Part shown: piece after piece, positions 39,798-46,582 of the stretch | Numbering within the stretch: the stretch's first letter is position 1 | Layout of the letters: each line of letters begins with the position of its first letter | From: a virus | Direction: 5' to 3' (one strand) | Length of the DNA: 57,729 nucleotides | Virus record (IMG/VR): IMGVR_UViG_3300036853_000468 | Span: 1 to 57,729 of that record | Made by a program: the position numbers and the translations under genes | The notes under the pieces: model-generated | Databases searched by the model: none | What the model was told of the DNA's origin: nothing | Seen by the model: only the letters and a program-made list of their open reading frames with translations

Positions 39798-40682
39798 CTA
39801 TGCGGCTATTCTTTCATCCTGATAAGGCTTTTCCATATGCCCAATAATGGTGGAGGCTGCCCGTTGTACGGATTCAATTTCAGCCATCAGCGACTTCTCA
39901 TCGTTGCCCCACCCAATGAGATAATCAGAACTGAAGGGGTTATGTACTCCAAAGTGGTGAGCGACAATATAGGCCGTCGCTTCCGCCTGGCACTCTTTGA
40001 CGGTTTTCGTCATGTTTTCCCGTATGCCTTTAGGATGAAGCAACTCATGGGCGTATTCATGAGTAAGTGTCAGAAATCGGCTTGTAGAGTCAAGCCCTGG
40101 TTTCAGCCCAATTCGACCTGCTGCACTATACCCCTGTGCTCCTGCGGTATCTTGCACCTCAGAGACTATAATACCGTCCGCTCGTATCACCTCTACAAGA
40201 CGAGTGCATAGTTCCTCGCAATCCCCTTGCAATGGTGTGAAGAACGTGGGGAACGGGGGCATCCCCTCTTTCATTGGTTCCACCTGAGAATCCGCGAACA
40301 CATAGGCGACTTTGAAAAAGAGATGCTTTACGTCCCTGTCGGTCTCCTCATCGTGTTTACTATAGGGTCTTGGTTGATAGATGGGGATGCCCTTCTCACC
40401 CCTCTTTACGGAATAATTCATATTCCTCCAGGTTGTAAAGCCTGCAACATATTGGGGGTCAATATTTCGATGCATGCATTCAAGCATGATGAGGATCTGA
40501 TTGTTTGGACTATAGTGATGAAATTTCGAGCTAAACGCAAGCAGAGACAGCAAGCGCTCGCTTTTCCCACTTCGAATCTCATCGAGAAGGGATTGCGTAC
40601 CCGTTTTCATCGTCTGCTGTAATTCACTGCGTTTTGCCTCTGCCTTTTCTTGAGCCACTTCTTTGCTGTAGTTGGTATGCAT
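39798..40682 (-). CDS. ArdC-like antirestriction protein
   Basis: 294 residues. N-terminal ssDNA-binding ArdC part (about 30-135) with SRFLTL preceded by FHHYSPNNQILIMLECMHRN and ATTWRNMNYSVKRGEKGIPI-type sequence; C-terminal metallopeptidase domain with THEYAHELLH (H208, E209, H212) and the third ligand E234 in CQAEATAY. ArdC proteins protect incoming plasmid or phage DNA from restriction. Transcribed leftward from the promoter at 41610, ahead of the sliding clamp gene. Confidence 0.88.
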   Translation of the reverse strand: MHTNYSKEVAQEKAEAKRSELQQTMKTGTQSLLDEIRSGKSERLLSLLAFSSKFHHYSPNNQILIMLECMHRNIDPQYVAGFTTWRNMNYSVKRGEKGIPIYQPRPYSKHDEETDRDVKHLFFKVAYVFADSQVEPMKEGMPPFPTFFTPLQGDCEELCTRLVEVIRADGIIVSEVQDTAGAQGYSAAGRIGLKPGLDSTSRFLTLTHEYAHELLHPKGIRENMTKTVKECQAEATAYIVAHHFGVHNPFSSDYLIGWGNDEKSLMAEIESVQRAASTIIGHMEKPYQDERIAA

Positions 40683-40758
40683 GGTATACTCCTTTTGAAT
40701 CCTTGCGGGTTCGTTTGAGGGAACTGCGAGCAGCTCGTTTCTCAGGCTCGCTGCTCAT
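40624..40758 (-). CDS. Possible small basic protein (44 aa)
   Basis: 44 codons starting MSSEPEKRAARSSLKRTRK with AAGGGAAC before the ATG. It overlaps the first 59 nt of the ArdC-like gene in another frame. Composition is strongly basic. It may be a real leader peptide, but the same bases form a large stem-loop (40719-40765), which could be the constrained element instead. Confidence 0.3.
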   Translation of the reverse strand: MSSEPEKRAARSSLKRTRKDSKGVYHAYQLQQRSGSRKGRGKTQ

Positions 40759-40765
40759 GGTTCCC
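40719..40765. repeat. Large imperfect inverted repeat
   Basis: GGGAAC (40719-40724) and GAGCAGC (40728-40734) pair with GCTGCTC (40750-40756) and GTTCCC (40760-40765), with a 3-nt internal loop on each side and a 15-nt apical loop. It lies in the leader between the 40778 gene and ArdC and could limit read-through or protect mRNA. Confidence 0.65.
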
Positions 40766-40777
40766 TTGATGGTTCAT

Positions 40778-41185
40778 TTAGAACTTCAGCCGTGTACCGG
40801 CTGTTTTCCATCCGTCAGCGGTTTCTTTCTGCCATTCACCCTGGTACCACCGGATCGGGAGCTTGCGCCCTCGCTGTACAGGTTGGTCCAGGTCAATCGT
40901 CTCAATAAGGTCTGCCTTCGTTGCACCGCCCTCTTTCAGTCGATAGGTCATCCCGCACTCATCGCTGAAGTACCCATTTCCCAACGTCTTCATCCGTTGC
41001 CCCAGGTGTTCTGTTGGCAATAACGGAGGCGTATGCGGGCATCGGAATGCATAGGTATAGTCGCTCATACGTACACCAGTTGCCCACCAGAGCGTAATTT
41101 GCTTTGGCTCAGCGTAGCTCGTGAAAATGTTCTTGATATAGAGCCATCCGTCACGTTCAGCGAGAAGGGTAACGTCTGGTGCCAT
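40778..41185 (-). CDS. Hypothetical protein
   Basis: 135 residues from ATG 41185, preceded by AAAGGAGG at 5 nt. LLAERDGWLYIKNIFTSYAE, PKQITLWWATGVRMSDYTYA, LPIRWYQGEWQKETADGWKT give a beta-rich, tryptophan-rich protein. No family recognised. First gene after a leader of about 420 nt; expressed with the ArdC-like protein, so an anti-defence or early takeover role is possible but unproven. Confidence 0.6.
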   Translation of the reverse strand: MAPDVTLLAERDGWLYIKNIFTSYAEPKQITLWWATGVRMSDYTYAFRCPHTPPLLPTEHLGQRMKTLGNGYFSDECGMTYRLKEGGATKADLIETIDLDQPVQRGRKLPIRWYQGEWQKETADGWKTAGTRLKF

Positions 41186-41371
41186 GATGTCCTCCTTTTG
41201 GATACCGGCAATGGATGGAAATTTCACAAAAACATGAATACATCTCTCAGATGAGAGGCCCCATCCAAATGAAAATGGTGGATTTGATCAACGCCAGTGT
41301 AGTGCGCCATTTTCTAATGCTGAGAAGTTTGGTAGAGAACGAAGTCTGTGCAAAAGACTCGTACACCCATC

Positions 41372-41394
41372 GTTCTGATTGCTCAGAACTTTTT
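41372..41394 (+). terminator. Terminator-like hairpin in the leader region
   Basis: GTTCTGA (41372-41378) pairs with TCAGAAC (41383-41389) around TTGC, followed by TTTTT (41390-41394). On the plus strand this is a terminator shape, though no clear rightward gene precedes it. On the minus strand it is a stem-loop in the long leader of the 41185 operon. Confidence 0.45.
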
Positions 41395-41499
41395 GATGTG
41401 ATAGCTGGTCCAGGCGCACCTCATGCGGTTTGTAAAACCCATGCCAGAATCTCTACTGGAACGCCTGAAGTTTTGTCTTAAACGTTCTCAGCTCTGCAA

Positions 41500-41589
41500 T
41501 TATTTGGTTGTCGTGGCCGCTCCGTCCACCCACTCCGGGGCATCACGGCCTTTTTCACGGTTCTTCATCGGGTCCTTAACCCCCTCCAT
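41500..41589 (-). CDS. Possible leader peptide (29 aa)
   Basis: Reads MEGVKDPMKNREKGRDAPE, then WVDGAATTTK. It begins about 14 nt after the predicted transcription start of the strong leftward promoter, with GGAGATAGG before the ATG. It may be a leader peptide that senses translation, or chance. Hairpins follow it in the 420-nt leader. Confidence 0.35.
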   Translation of the reverse strand: MEGVKDPMKNREKGRDAPEWVDGAATTTK

Positions 41590-41609
41590 TCCTATCTCCA
41601 TCTATATAT

Positions 41610-41638
41610 ATTTTACCATTTTTGGCGTACTTTGTCAA
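41610..41638 (-). promoter_or_regulatory. Strong leftward promoter with operator in spacer
   Basis: Minus strand: TTGACA (41638-41633, perfect), 17-nt spacer, TAAAAT (41615-41610). One TTTGGCGTAC repeat (41621-41630) fills the spacer, so a protein bound there would shut off the 41185-38596 block. Confidence 0.75.
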
Positions 41639-41731
41639 GCGTTTTAAGGCAGTTTGAGACCAGTTTTATGCTTTCTGAAAAACTGAATTTGGCGTACTAT
41701 CCCTCTTGATTTTATACGAAATTTGGCGTAC
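41621..41731. repeat. Three direct TTTGGCGTAC operators
   Basis: Perfect copies at 41621-41630, 41688-41697 and 41722-41731 (spacing 67 and 34 bp). They lie in the leftward promoter spacer, over the -35 of a possible rightward promoter, and just before the ribosome-binding site of the 41755 gene. The arrangement fits autoregulation and divergent control. Confidence 0.75.
41689..41717 (+). promoter_or_regulatory. Possible rightward promoter of the 41755 gene
   Basis: TTGGCG (41689-41694), 17-nt spacer, TTATAC (41712-41717). The match to consensus is modest. The -35 box falls in the second TTTGGCGTAC repeat. Confidence 0.35.
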
Positions 41732-41754
41732 GCTTAGAAGGAAGGGAGGAAGTT

Positions 41755-42075
41755 ATGTCAAGACACCAGGGACAAACCAAGCCAGCTTATATCCCAACAG
41801 CGGATATTCAGGCACTTGCCGATAAGCTTCAAACTGATCCAAGTGGACGATCACTCTCGCGGGCAGAAAGGAATAGGGAGCTGGTTAAAGAGGAGGCTGC
41901 GGTTTTGTTGACCGTCCTGGCTGGACGCACAATCTCACATCGGTACGTTAAGGAACTGGCACGAGAGGATAAAGGCAGCAGACTCAAACCATCGCGTACC
42001 GTAGGGACCACGTTCTTCTATCGTGTTGGAGACCTACTCCAAGTTAAGTTCAACAATATGACGGCAAAAAGCTGA
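41755..42075 (+). CDS. Small probable DNA-binding regulator
   Basis: 106 residues. TADIQALADKLQTDPSGRSL, SRAERNRELVKEEAAVLLTV, LAGRTISHRYVKELAREDKG has helix-turn-helix character (RTISHRYVKEL as recognition helix) and a basic C-terminal part (SRLKPSRTVGTTFFYRVGDL). GGGAGG precedes the ATG. It stands alone with its own terminator beside the TTTGGCGTAC repeats, so it is the best candidate for their binding protein. No family recognised. Confidence 0.65.
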   Translation: MSRHQGQTKPAYIPTADIQALADKLQTDPSGRSLSRAERNRELVKEEAAVLLTVLAGRTISHRYVKELAREDKGSRLKPSRTVGTTFFYRVGDLLQVKFNNMTAKS

Positions 42076-42091
42076 ATCGGGCAACACAAAA

Positions 42092-42126
42092 CCGAGCTTC
42101 TCGATTTGAGAAGCTCGGCCATTTTT
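42092..42126 (+). terminator. Terminator of the 41755 gene
   Basis: 11-bp perfect stem CCGAGCTTCTC (42092-42102) with GAGAAGCTCGG (42108-42118), loop GATTT, then CCATTTTT. Confidence 0.88.
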
Positions 42127-42490
42127 AATGCACGGGGTACGTCCCCAAAAGGTTGTCTTGCTGTTCTCAGCAGCGGCCTTCGTATGGTTTTATGCTGAGA
42201 AGTTTCTCCTCCCATTTTGCAACCCTGTCGCTCAGGAGGCTTAGCCGCTACTCATCGGCTATCATTATAGCACCAACGCTCAAGCCCGTATCGGGAAACA
42301 ACGATCAGCAGCCGACGTGAAAGGTTCAATCCCTGTCGGGTTTCAGGCGGCCCCTTGCCTGACCGCCTGTACGAGAGTGCCTAAGGAAGATCAGACCAGA
42401 GTATATCTCAATTTCGTGCGAGCAGTCAAATTATGATACACTGACAGTGATCTCTCTAAAAAGAACCATGCGGACAAGGAGGATGATCGC
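42127..42490. other. Gene-free region with serial inverted repeats; candidate structured RNA
   Basis: No convincing gene. Inverted repeats follow one another: TTCTCAGCA (42164-42172) with TGCTGAGAA (42193-42201); AGCCG (42243) with CGGCT (42256); CCCG (42285) with CGGG (42292); CCGAC (42312) with GTCGG (42335); CAGGCGG (42344-42350) with CCGCCTG (42363-42369). A GGTTCAATCCC string at 42323-42333 resembles a tRNA T-loop, but no tRNA fold closes around it. The density suggests a non-coding RNA, a packaging site or a recombination scar. Confidence 0.4.
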
Positions 42491-42652
42491 TCAATTCCTC
42501 CTTCCACTTTCCCTCTGCTCTCGCATTAGCAGTACTTCCTGCTTTACTCTACGATACCAAGCTTTGGTAACTGCGTAGTCACGTCTGCGAAGTTCAGGAT
42601 CAGCACGACGCTTTTTCTGGTACTGTCGGTAGTATTCTCGTCTATCTGGCAT
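42491..42652 (-). CDS. Small basic protein (53 aa)
   Basis: 53 residues: MPDRREYYRQYQKKRRADPE, LRRRDYAVTKAWYRRVKQEV, LLMREQRESGRRN. GAGGAG lies 4 nt before the ATG, overlapping the stop of the upstream gene. The R/K/Y-rich helix pattern (YYxxYxxKxRxDPExRxR) is common in very small phage proteins and suggests nucleic-acid binding. Function unknown. Confidence 0.65.
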   Translation of the reverse strand: MPDRREYYRQYQKKRRADPELRRRDYAVTKAWYRRVKQEVLLMREQRESGRRN

Positions 42653-42661
42653 GTCACTCCT

Positions 42662-42847
42662 CTATGCCGTCTTCTCAAGACGCTGCACAATGCGTGTCAA
42701 TTCCTGCTCAATGCGCTCTGCATCCTCTCTGGACCATTCATGCTCGATCATATTCTCTACGATTGTCCCCGCATCAAGTGCAGATTGGATGAGACCAGCA
42801 GCCGTGATAGCTGCCTGCCGCTTAATTTCACGCTGTGATTTCTTCAT
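42662..42847 (-). CDS. Hypothetical helical protein
   Basis: 61 residues from ATG 42847; a longer frame to 42889 overlaps the replication gene. KKSQREIKRQAAITAAGLIQ, SALDAGTIVENMIEHEW, SREDAERIEQELTRIVQRLE is all-helical. No family recognised. It follows the replication gene by 13 nt and may be co-expressed with it. Confidence 0.6.
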   Translation of the reverse strand: MKKSQREIKRQAAITAAGLIQSALDAGTIVENMIEHEWSREDAERIEQELTRIVQRLEKTA

Positions 42848-42860
42848 CAAATTCGCCTTT

Positions 42861-44009
42861 TTACGCTGTCTTCTGTACGCTCTGCGCATACGCTAAAGCC
42901 TGCGTGAGCTTTTCATCTGGCAGGTGATACCAGTCTTCGGGTCGATTGATGTCGATTTGTGTTGTATCACTATCGGCAATCCCAATGAAATACCGACCTG
43001 TTTCCTCATCCTGTGCGCAGAGGAGCCAGAGATCGACTGATCGCATATCCCGTCCAACCTCGTCAAATTCCTCCCATGTCATACCAGGAATAACTGGTGC
43101 ATCCCTGACGGGTGGATTCTTTTGAACCTCATTGACCACATTTCCAAGGTGCAAACCATTTTCAACATACCATCCCTTCTTATCCTTCGCTCGCATCTTT
43201 GACACATACTGAGCCAGCTCACCAGGCAGTAATCCATACTGCACTACCAGCGTTGTTGCGTGATCAATCAGCGTTTTAGTAATTCTGATCGATCCATCCC
43301 CCTCCGTTTCAGAAGCCCATGCTTTATAGCAAACCTTCCATTCGTTTATCAAAGCCTGCACTTGTGGTGTGGCTGAAGACAAAAGACGTGATTTCCTCCT
43401 GTGATCAGATGATGATTTATCCGTAGTCTGTGTGGATACGTGGACATTATTGTCTTTCTTAGGTGTCTTTAAAGGGTTTCTTTCAGAGGTTTCTTTCTCT
43501 GATCGAGGTCTAACATCTGGTACGCCGAGGTCTAACGTTTGGGAGTCCGAGGTCAAAGATTTAGGAGTCCGAGGTCTAAACTTTTGACCTCTATCTTTTA
43601 TACCTCCACCATTTTGGGGGTCTAAATCTTTGACCTCTAAAGTTTGTACCTCTCCCTGCATTTTCAGGGCATACGATTTCTTGATACGTGCCTTATCGCT
43701 ATCATCAATCTCACAGATTAAAAGGCCATCTTTGACTGCTTTTGCAACGCCGTTGCGTACGGATTGTTCGGAGAGGCGTGTGCCTCTGTCCATCCTGCTC
43801 CCGTCTGCCCTCTTTCTTCCATGCATAAATTCATCTACACTGATCGATTTCGCAATTCCGTACTCCTGAAACCCCCATGTGTGCCGCAGGACATATTCCA
43901 CCACCTTCAATTCTGCCAGATTGTTGATGTCAGCAGTAATGTTAACCCACTCATTGGGCATGCGGAAAAAGTTACCTGCGGGTGACTCAAAACCGCTAAA
44001 TGTACCCAT
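42861..44009 (-). CDS. Replication initiation protein (winged-helix, O/DnaD-like)
   Basis: 382 residues from ATG 44009, with AAGGAGG at 7 nt. The N-terminal domain (FRMPNEWVNITADINNLAEL, KVVEYVLRHTWGFQEYGIAK, RDRGTRLSEQSVRNGVAKAV-like) is a winged helix as in phage replication O-type initiators. A low-complexity linker (about 140-200) is the part that contains the iterons. The C-terminal region (STQTTDKSSSDHRRK onward, with INEWKVCYKAWASETEGD) may bind the helicase. The design resembles lambda O, where the origin lies within the gene. Confidence 0.75.
   Translation of the reverse strand: MGTFSGFESPAGNFFRMPNEWVNITADINNLAELKVVEYVLRHTWGFQEYGIAKSISVDEFMHGRKRADGSRMDRGTRLSEQSVRNGVAKAVKDGLLICEIDDSDKARIKKSYALKMQGEVQTLEVKDLDPQNGGGIKDRGQKFRPRTPKSLTSDSQTLDLGVPDVRPRSEKETSERNPLKTPKKDNNVHVSTQTTDKSSSDHRRKSRLLSSATPQVQALINEWKVCYKAWASETEGDGSIRITKTLIDHATTLVVQYGLLPGELAQYVSKMRAKDKKGWYVENGLHLGNVVNEVQKNPPVRDAPVIPGMTWEEFDEVGRDMRSVDLWLLCAQDEETGRYFIGIADSDTTQIDINRPEDWYHLPDEKLTQALAYAQSVQKTA
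43505..43652. repeat. 22-bp iteron array inside the replication gene; candidate origin
   Basis: GAGGTC begins at 43505, 43527, 43549 and 43571, exactly 22 bp apart, with extended similarity (GAGGTCTAAC, then GTCC before the next). Inverted copies follow: GACCTC at 43586 and 43632, TACCTC at 43601 and 43647, with paired arrangement. A period of 22 is not a multiple of 3, so the repetition is selected at the DNA level and not for protein. The section lies in the linker of the encoded protein, as in lambda O. Confidence 0.8.
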
Positions 44010-44190
44010 ACTGTGACCTCCTTGCATAGAAAATATGCTCTCAATACGACAACCGTATGTACTGTTGTACGCTAACTATCTGAAAGATTTCAGTCTCCCT
44101 ATCTTCCTTTTGTGCCTCTTGTGCTCATGCGTTAGAATCGAGATGCGGGTACATGAACCGCCTGCTTTATATTGGAAGGACAAATTCATT
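44010..44190. promoter_or_regulatory. Divergent intergenic region
   Basis: Between the leftward replication gene and the rightward small gene at 44191. It holds the dyad ATACG-N5-CGTAT (44046-44060) and a possible rightward -10 TAGAAT (44133-44138). No -35 box of quality was seen, so promoters are presumed and not shown. Confidence 0.35.
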
Positions 44191-44454
44191 ATGGAACTCA
44201 TTAACACTCGATGCACACAAGGAAAACTGATTATTACCGAACATATCATTAAGATCCAATTAGGAAGCCTGAAAGAGCAAACGTTAAACCGCTCGTCCCT
44301 TACTGGCATTGATAGTAAAATGGCGGTACCATCCGTCTTCGGGTTAGGTGGTGGAACGAACCTCGTCTTTCACGGGCAAGGAGATGTTCAACTCCATGCC
44401 AACTTCGTGAAGACCAAGGTAGCGAAAGAGATCAAGTCCCTTCTTGGCATGTGA
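44191..44454 (+). CDS. Small PH-like domain protein
   Basis: 87 residues from ATG 44191, after GGAAGGA; an open frame from 44035 has a hydrophobic lead that is unlikely. MELINTRCTQGKLIITEHII, KIQLGSLKEQTLNRSSLTGI, NLVFHGQGDVQLHANFVKTK gives a seven-strand plus C-terminal helix layout like bacterial PH domains. I recall very similar short proteins from Ktedonobacteria. Function unknown; a terminator follows. Confidence 0.7.
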   Translation: MELINTRCTQGKLIITEHIIKIQLGSLKEQTLNRSSLTGIDSKMAVPSVFGLGGGTNLVFHGQGDVQLHANFVKTKVAKEIKSLLGM

Positions 44455-44517
44455 TAGGGTAGTAATCTCGTTGCTAATTCATCGAAAAATTATGCTAAAA
44501 TAGGCAACAAGAAAACT

Positions 44518-44541
44518 GCTACCCATCAAGTAGCCTTTTTC
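44518..44541 (+). terminator. Weak terminator
   Basis: Stem GCTAC (44518-44522) with GTAGC (44530-44534), loop of 7, followed by CTTTTT. Short stem, so efficiency is uncertain. Confidence 0.5.
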
Positions 44542-44614
44542 CTGATAGCCGTGTGGCTTACCCTGTCCTGCTAGTGTTTGTCCGACCCCAGTGTGAGCAG
44601 CGTAAGCCAGTGGG

Positions 44615-44875
44615 CTATGCAACCTCGTCCATTTCTGCACCGAGCGGTGCATCTTGATCTTTTTCTTCCACTATAGGGAATTCGTCAACGATCAAATCAC
44701 TAGATTTGACCCCTAGGGCTTTTGCGATCATCTCAATCTGTCTTAAGGCGACGCTTTCGGTATTATTGTTCCAATATCGATTAAGCAATTGTGCAGTCAC
44801 CCCTGCCTTTATCTGTAGCTGAGACTGATTAAGCCCTCTCTTTTTTGCTATCTCCTTGATAATTAGTCGGGCCAT
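44615..44875 (-). CDS. CI-like XRE repressor
   Basis: 86 residues. MARLIIKEIAKKRGLNQSQL, QIKAGVTAQLLNRYWNNNTE, SVALRQIEMIAKALGVKSSD is a canonical XRE helix-turn-helix, followed by a short acidic tail. Small repressors of this size lack the autocleavage domain. It is divergent from the early rightward operon and flanked by TTATTTGAAC repeats, so it is the best candidate for the lysogeny repressor. Confidence 0.82.
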   Translation of the reverse strand: MARLIIKEIAKKRGLNQSQLQIKAGVTAQLLNRYWNNNTESVALRQIEMIAKALGVKSSDLIVDEFPIVEEKDQDAPLGAEMDEVA

Positions 44876-44893
44876 GACACTCTTCCCTCTAAA

Positions 44894-44974
44894 TTATTTG
44901 AACCTAAATGTTCATGTGCCTAGCATAATGTATTTTCGCGTAAATGTCAATATTCATGGTTATTTGAACGTAAA
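44894..44974. repeat. Operator repeats of the immunity region
   Basis: TTATTTGAACCTAAA (44894-44908) and TTATTTGAACGTAAA (44960-44974), 66 bp apart and in the same orientation. The first also contains the dyad TGAAC-N6-GTTCA. They bracket the leftward promoter and adjoin the rightward -35 box. Confidence 0.7.
44922..44950 (-). promoter_or_regulatory. Repressor promoter
   Basis: Minus strand: TTGACA (44950-44945, perfect), 17-nt spacer, TATGCT (44927-44922). Both TTATTTGAAC repeats lie just outside it, allowing autoregulation of the 44615 gene. Confidence 0.7.
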
Positions 44975-44978
44975 AACA

Positions 44979-45007
44979 TTGACGTTTAACGTAAGATATC
45001 GTATACT
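44979..45007 (+). promoter_or_regulatory. Early rightward promoter
   Basis: TTGACG (44979-44984), 17-nt spacer, TATACT (45002-45007), each 5 of 6 to consensus. It drives the operon from 45057 to 49637. The operator ending at 44974 lies five bases upstream of the -35 box. Confidence 0.78.
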
Positions 45008-45056
45008 TAGAGAGTGAGAGGAAGTCTCTCACACGAGCCACAAGGGGACAACGGCA

Positions 45057-45566
45057 ATGGCAACCACAATCAGCAAAATCGAGAGACAAGCAGAGCAGGC
45101 AGCCGCACGAGCGGAATATATCCAGACAGCCGTGGTTGCGCTTCATGGTGATCATGCAGAGGTTGCGAGTCAGTTCGATCCTGAAGAGAGCTACCGCGTT
45201 CAAATCGAGGGTGGCTTACCAGTGGGTTGCAATTGCAAAGATTTCTACTGGAGATCCAAACGTAATCCAGGCCATGTCTGCAAACATATGGAAGCAACCG
45301 ACCTGTGTTTGAGTGCAACGTTACCCCTGATGAATACTCCTGCAATGAAGAGCCTGATCAAGGCTCTCGACAAGACATTCAGACCTGCGAAGGTACGACG
45401 TTCAGCCCCGAATGCTCAACTCATCACATCGTTGCAGGTTGCTGAAGGTGTGCGAGTACGTAAGATACGCCGCGATGCGAAGAAAAACGCTGGTGTGCTT
45501 GTTGTGAAGAAAGTCGTTGCTCCTATCGTAGAGTTGTCCCCTGTATGTCTACCCATTGCTGCATAA
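45057..45566 (+). CDS. SWIM zinc-finger protein
   Basis: 169 residues. The diagnostic SWIM pattern is VGCNCKDFYWRSKRNPGHVC, then KHMEA (C-x-C ... C-x-H), a zinc-bound module that contacts DNA or protein. The rest is basic (KIRRDAKKNAGVLVVKKVV). As the first gene of the early operon it may act in early takeover, recombination or host shut-off; the exact role is not visible. Confidence 0.75.
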   Translation: MATTISKIERQAEQAAARAEYIQTAVVALHGDHAEVASQFDPEESYRVQIEGGLPVGCNCKDFYWRSKRNPGHVCKHMEATDLCLSATLPLMNTPAMKSLIKALDKTFRPAKVRRSAPNAQLITSLQVAEGVRVRKIRRDAKKNAGVLVVKKVVAPIVELSPVCLPIAA

Positions 45567-45570
45567 AAAA

Positions 45571-45593
45571 GCTCCCGTCAGCAAAACGAGAGC
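45571..45593. repeat. Intercistronic stem-loop 1
   Basis: GCTCcCGT (45571-45578) pairs with ACGaGAGC (45586-45593), one mismatch, 7-nt loop. First of a series located between genes of the early operon. Confidence 0.55.
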
Positions 45594-45655
45594 CTGACTA
45601 CAGAGATGCTTCTCAAATTGAACCGTGAAGAGCATCCTGAAGGAAGTATATCAAA

Positions 45656-46465
45656 ATGATCCAGAATCTCAATGGTTTATCGCACGAACAAATCATGCGT
45701 GCCTGCCCTTCAGTCTTCGCAGAAAGCAAGCACGAATCACGCTCTGAGCGTTACCTGTATATTCCTACCAGCACCATTTTAACTGCCCTTGCATCAGCTG
45801 GTTTTGCCCCTACCACAGTGATGCAATCCAAGTCCCGTGATATCATGCGCCAGGATTTCACCAAGCATCTTATTCGTCTGAGAAAGATCGACGATTTAGG
45901 CTACACTAAACCGGATGTGCATGAGGTTGTGTTGGTCAATTCTCATGACGGTACCAGTGCATACAACCTGTACTCAGGTATCTTTCGACTGGTCTGTACA
46001 AACGGGTGCATTATTGGTGACATCGATTCGACCATGAAGGTCTACCACAAAGGTAACAACGTGGCAGGTCAAGTAGTTGAGAGCACGCTTCAGATTGTTG
46101 AGGAGTCAGAGCAGGTCATGGAAGACCTCACTGAGATGAAGCAGATTGAGCTTAGCCGTCCTGAGCAACTACTACTTGCTGAAATGAGCCTGAAAGCACG
46201 CTTTGATGTCGAGGAGGGAGAGAAAGAAGTTCCCTACCAACCATCTGATTTCCTGCGTACCCATCGGGCGGAGGACAAAAGCCCTGACCTCTACACCACG
46301 TTTAATGTCATCCAAGAAAACGCTATCAAAGGCGGCGTATCCCGCCGCGATGGTAAGGGACAACGACACACAACCCGTGAGATCAAGGGCATTGACCAGA
46401 ATGTGCGGGTCAATAGATTGCTATGGGAGTTAACTCAACGAATGAGGGAACTGAAACAGCAATGA
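45656..46465 (+). CDS. DUF932 family protein
   Basis: 269 residues. HESRSERYLYIPTSTILTAL, ASAGFAPTTVMQSKSRDIMR, QDFTKHLIRLRKID and NSHDGTSAYNLYSGIFRLVC, TNGCIIGD carry the DUF932 signature (sR.RYxxIPT...L..eGF.p..v.qs..R......KH..R.R, NSHDGTSAY, RLVCsNG). DUF932 proteins are frequent in phages and plasmids; the function is unresolved, with a suggested link to DNA maintenance or defence evasion. Second gene of the early operon. Confidence 0.82.
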   Translation: MIQNLNGLSHEQIMRACPSVFAESKHESRSERYLYIPTSTILTALASAGFAPTTVMQSKSRDIMRQDFTKHLIRLRKIDDLGYTKPDVHEVVLVNSHDGTSAYNLYSGIFRLVCTNGCIIGDIDSTMKVYHKGNNVAGQVVESTLQIVEESEQVMEDLTEMKQIELSRPEQLLLAEMSLKARFDVEEGEKEVPYQPSDFLRTHRAEDKSPDLYTTFNVIQENAIKGGVSRRDGKGQRHTTREIKGIDQNVRVNRLLWELTQRMRELKQQ

Positions 46466-46540
46466 ACTTGTTGCTCGTGATCGTTCCGCTGATTGTTAAA
46501 AAATCCGACCCAAGCAGGATAGCATAATGTTTGGATATCA

Positions 46541-46564
46541 GGGGGAGCGGGCAACTGCTCTCTC
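46541..46564. repeat. Intercistronic stem-loop 2
   Basis: GGGGGAGCGG (46541-46550) pairs with CTGCTCTCTC (46555-46564), three G-U pairs, closed by a GCAA tetraloop. Ends about 19 nt before the ATG at 46583. Confidence 0.6.
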
Positions 46565-46582
46565 TGGAAAGGAATTATCGAG

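Noticed and set aside
41215-41481. Rightward frame of 88 codons in the ArdC leader
   Set aside because: No ribosome-binding site of quality, no family likeness; it is opposite a leader with a strong leftward promoter.
42312-42345. tRNA-like T-loop string GGTTCAATCCC
   Set aside because: The 5-bp T stem does not close (AAAGG against CCTGT) and no acceptor, D or anticodon arms of correct length can be placed around it.
43505-43652. CRISPR-like or protein-level repeat
   Set aside because: Spacing of 22 bp with 6-10 bp units is too short for CRISPR, and the period is not a multiple of three, so no peptide repeat results.
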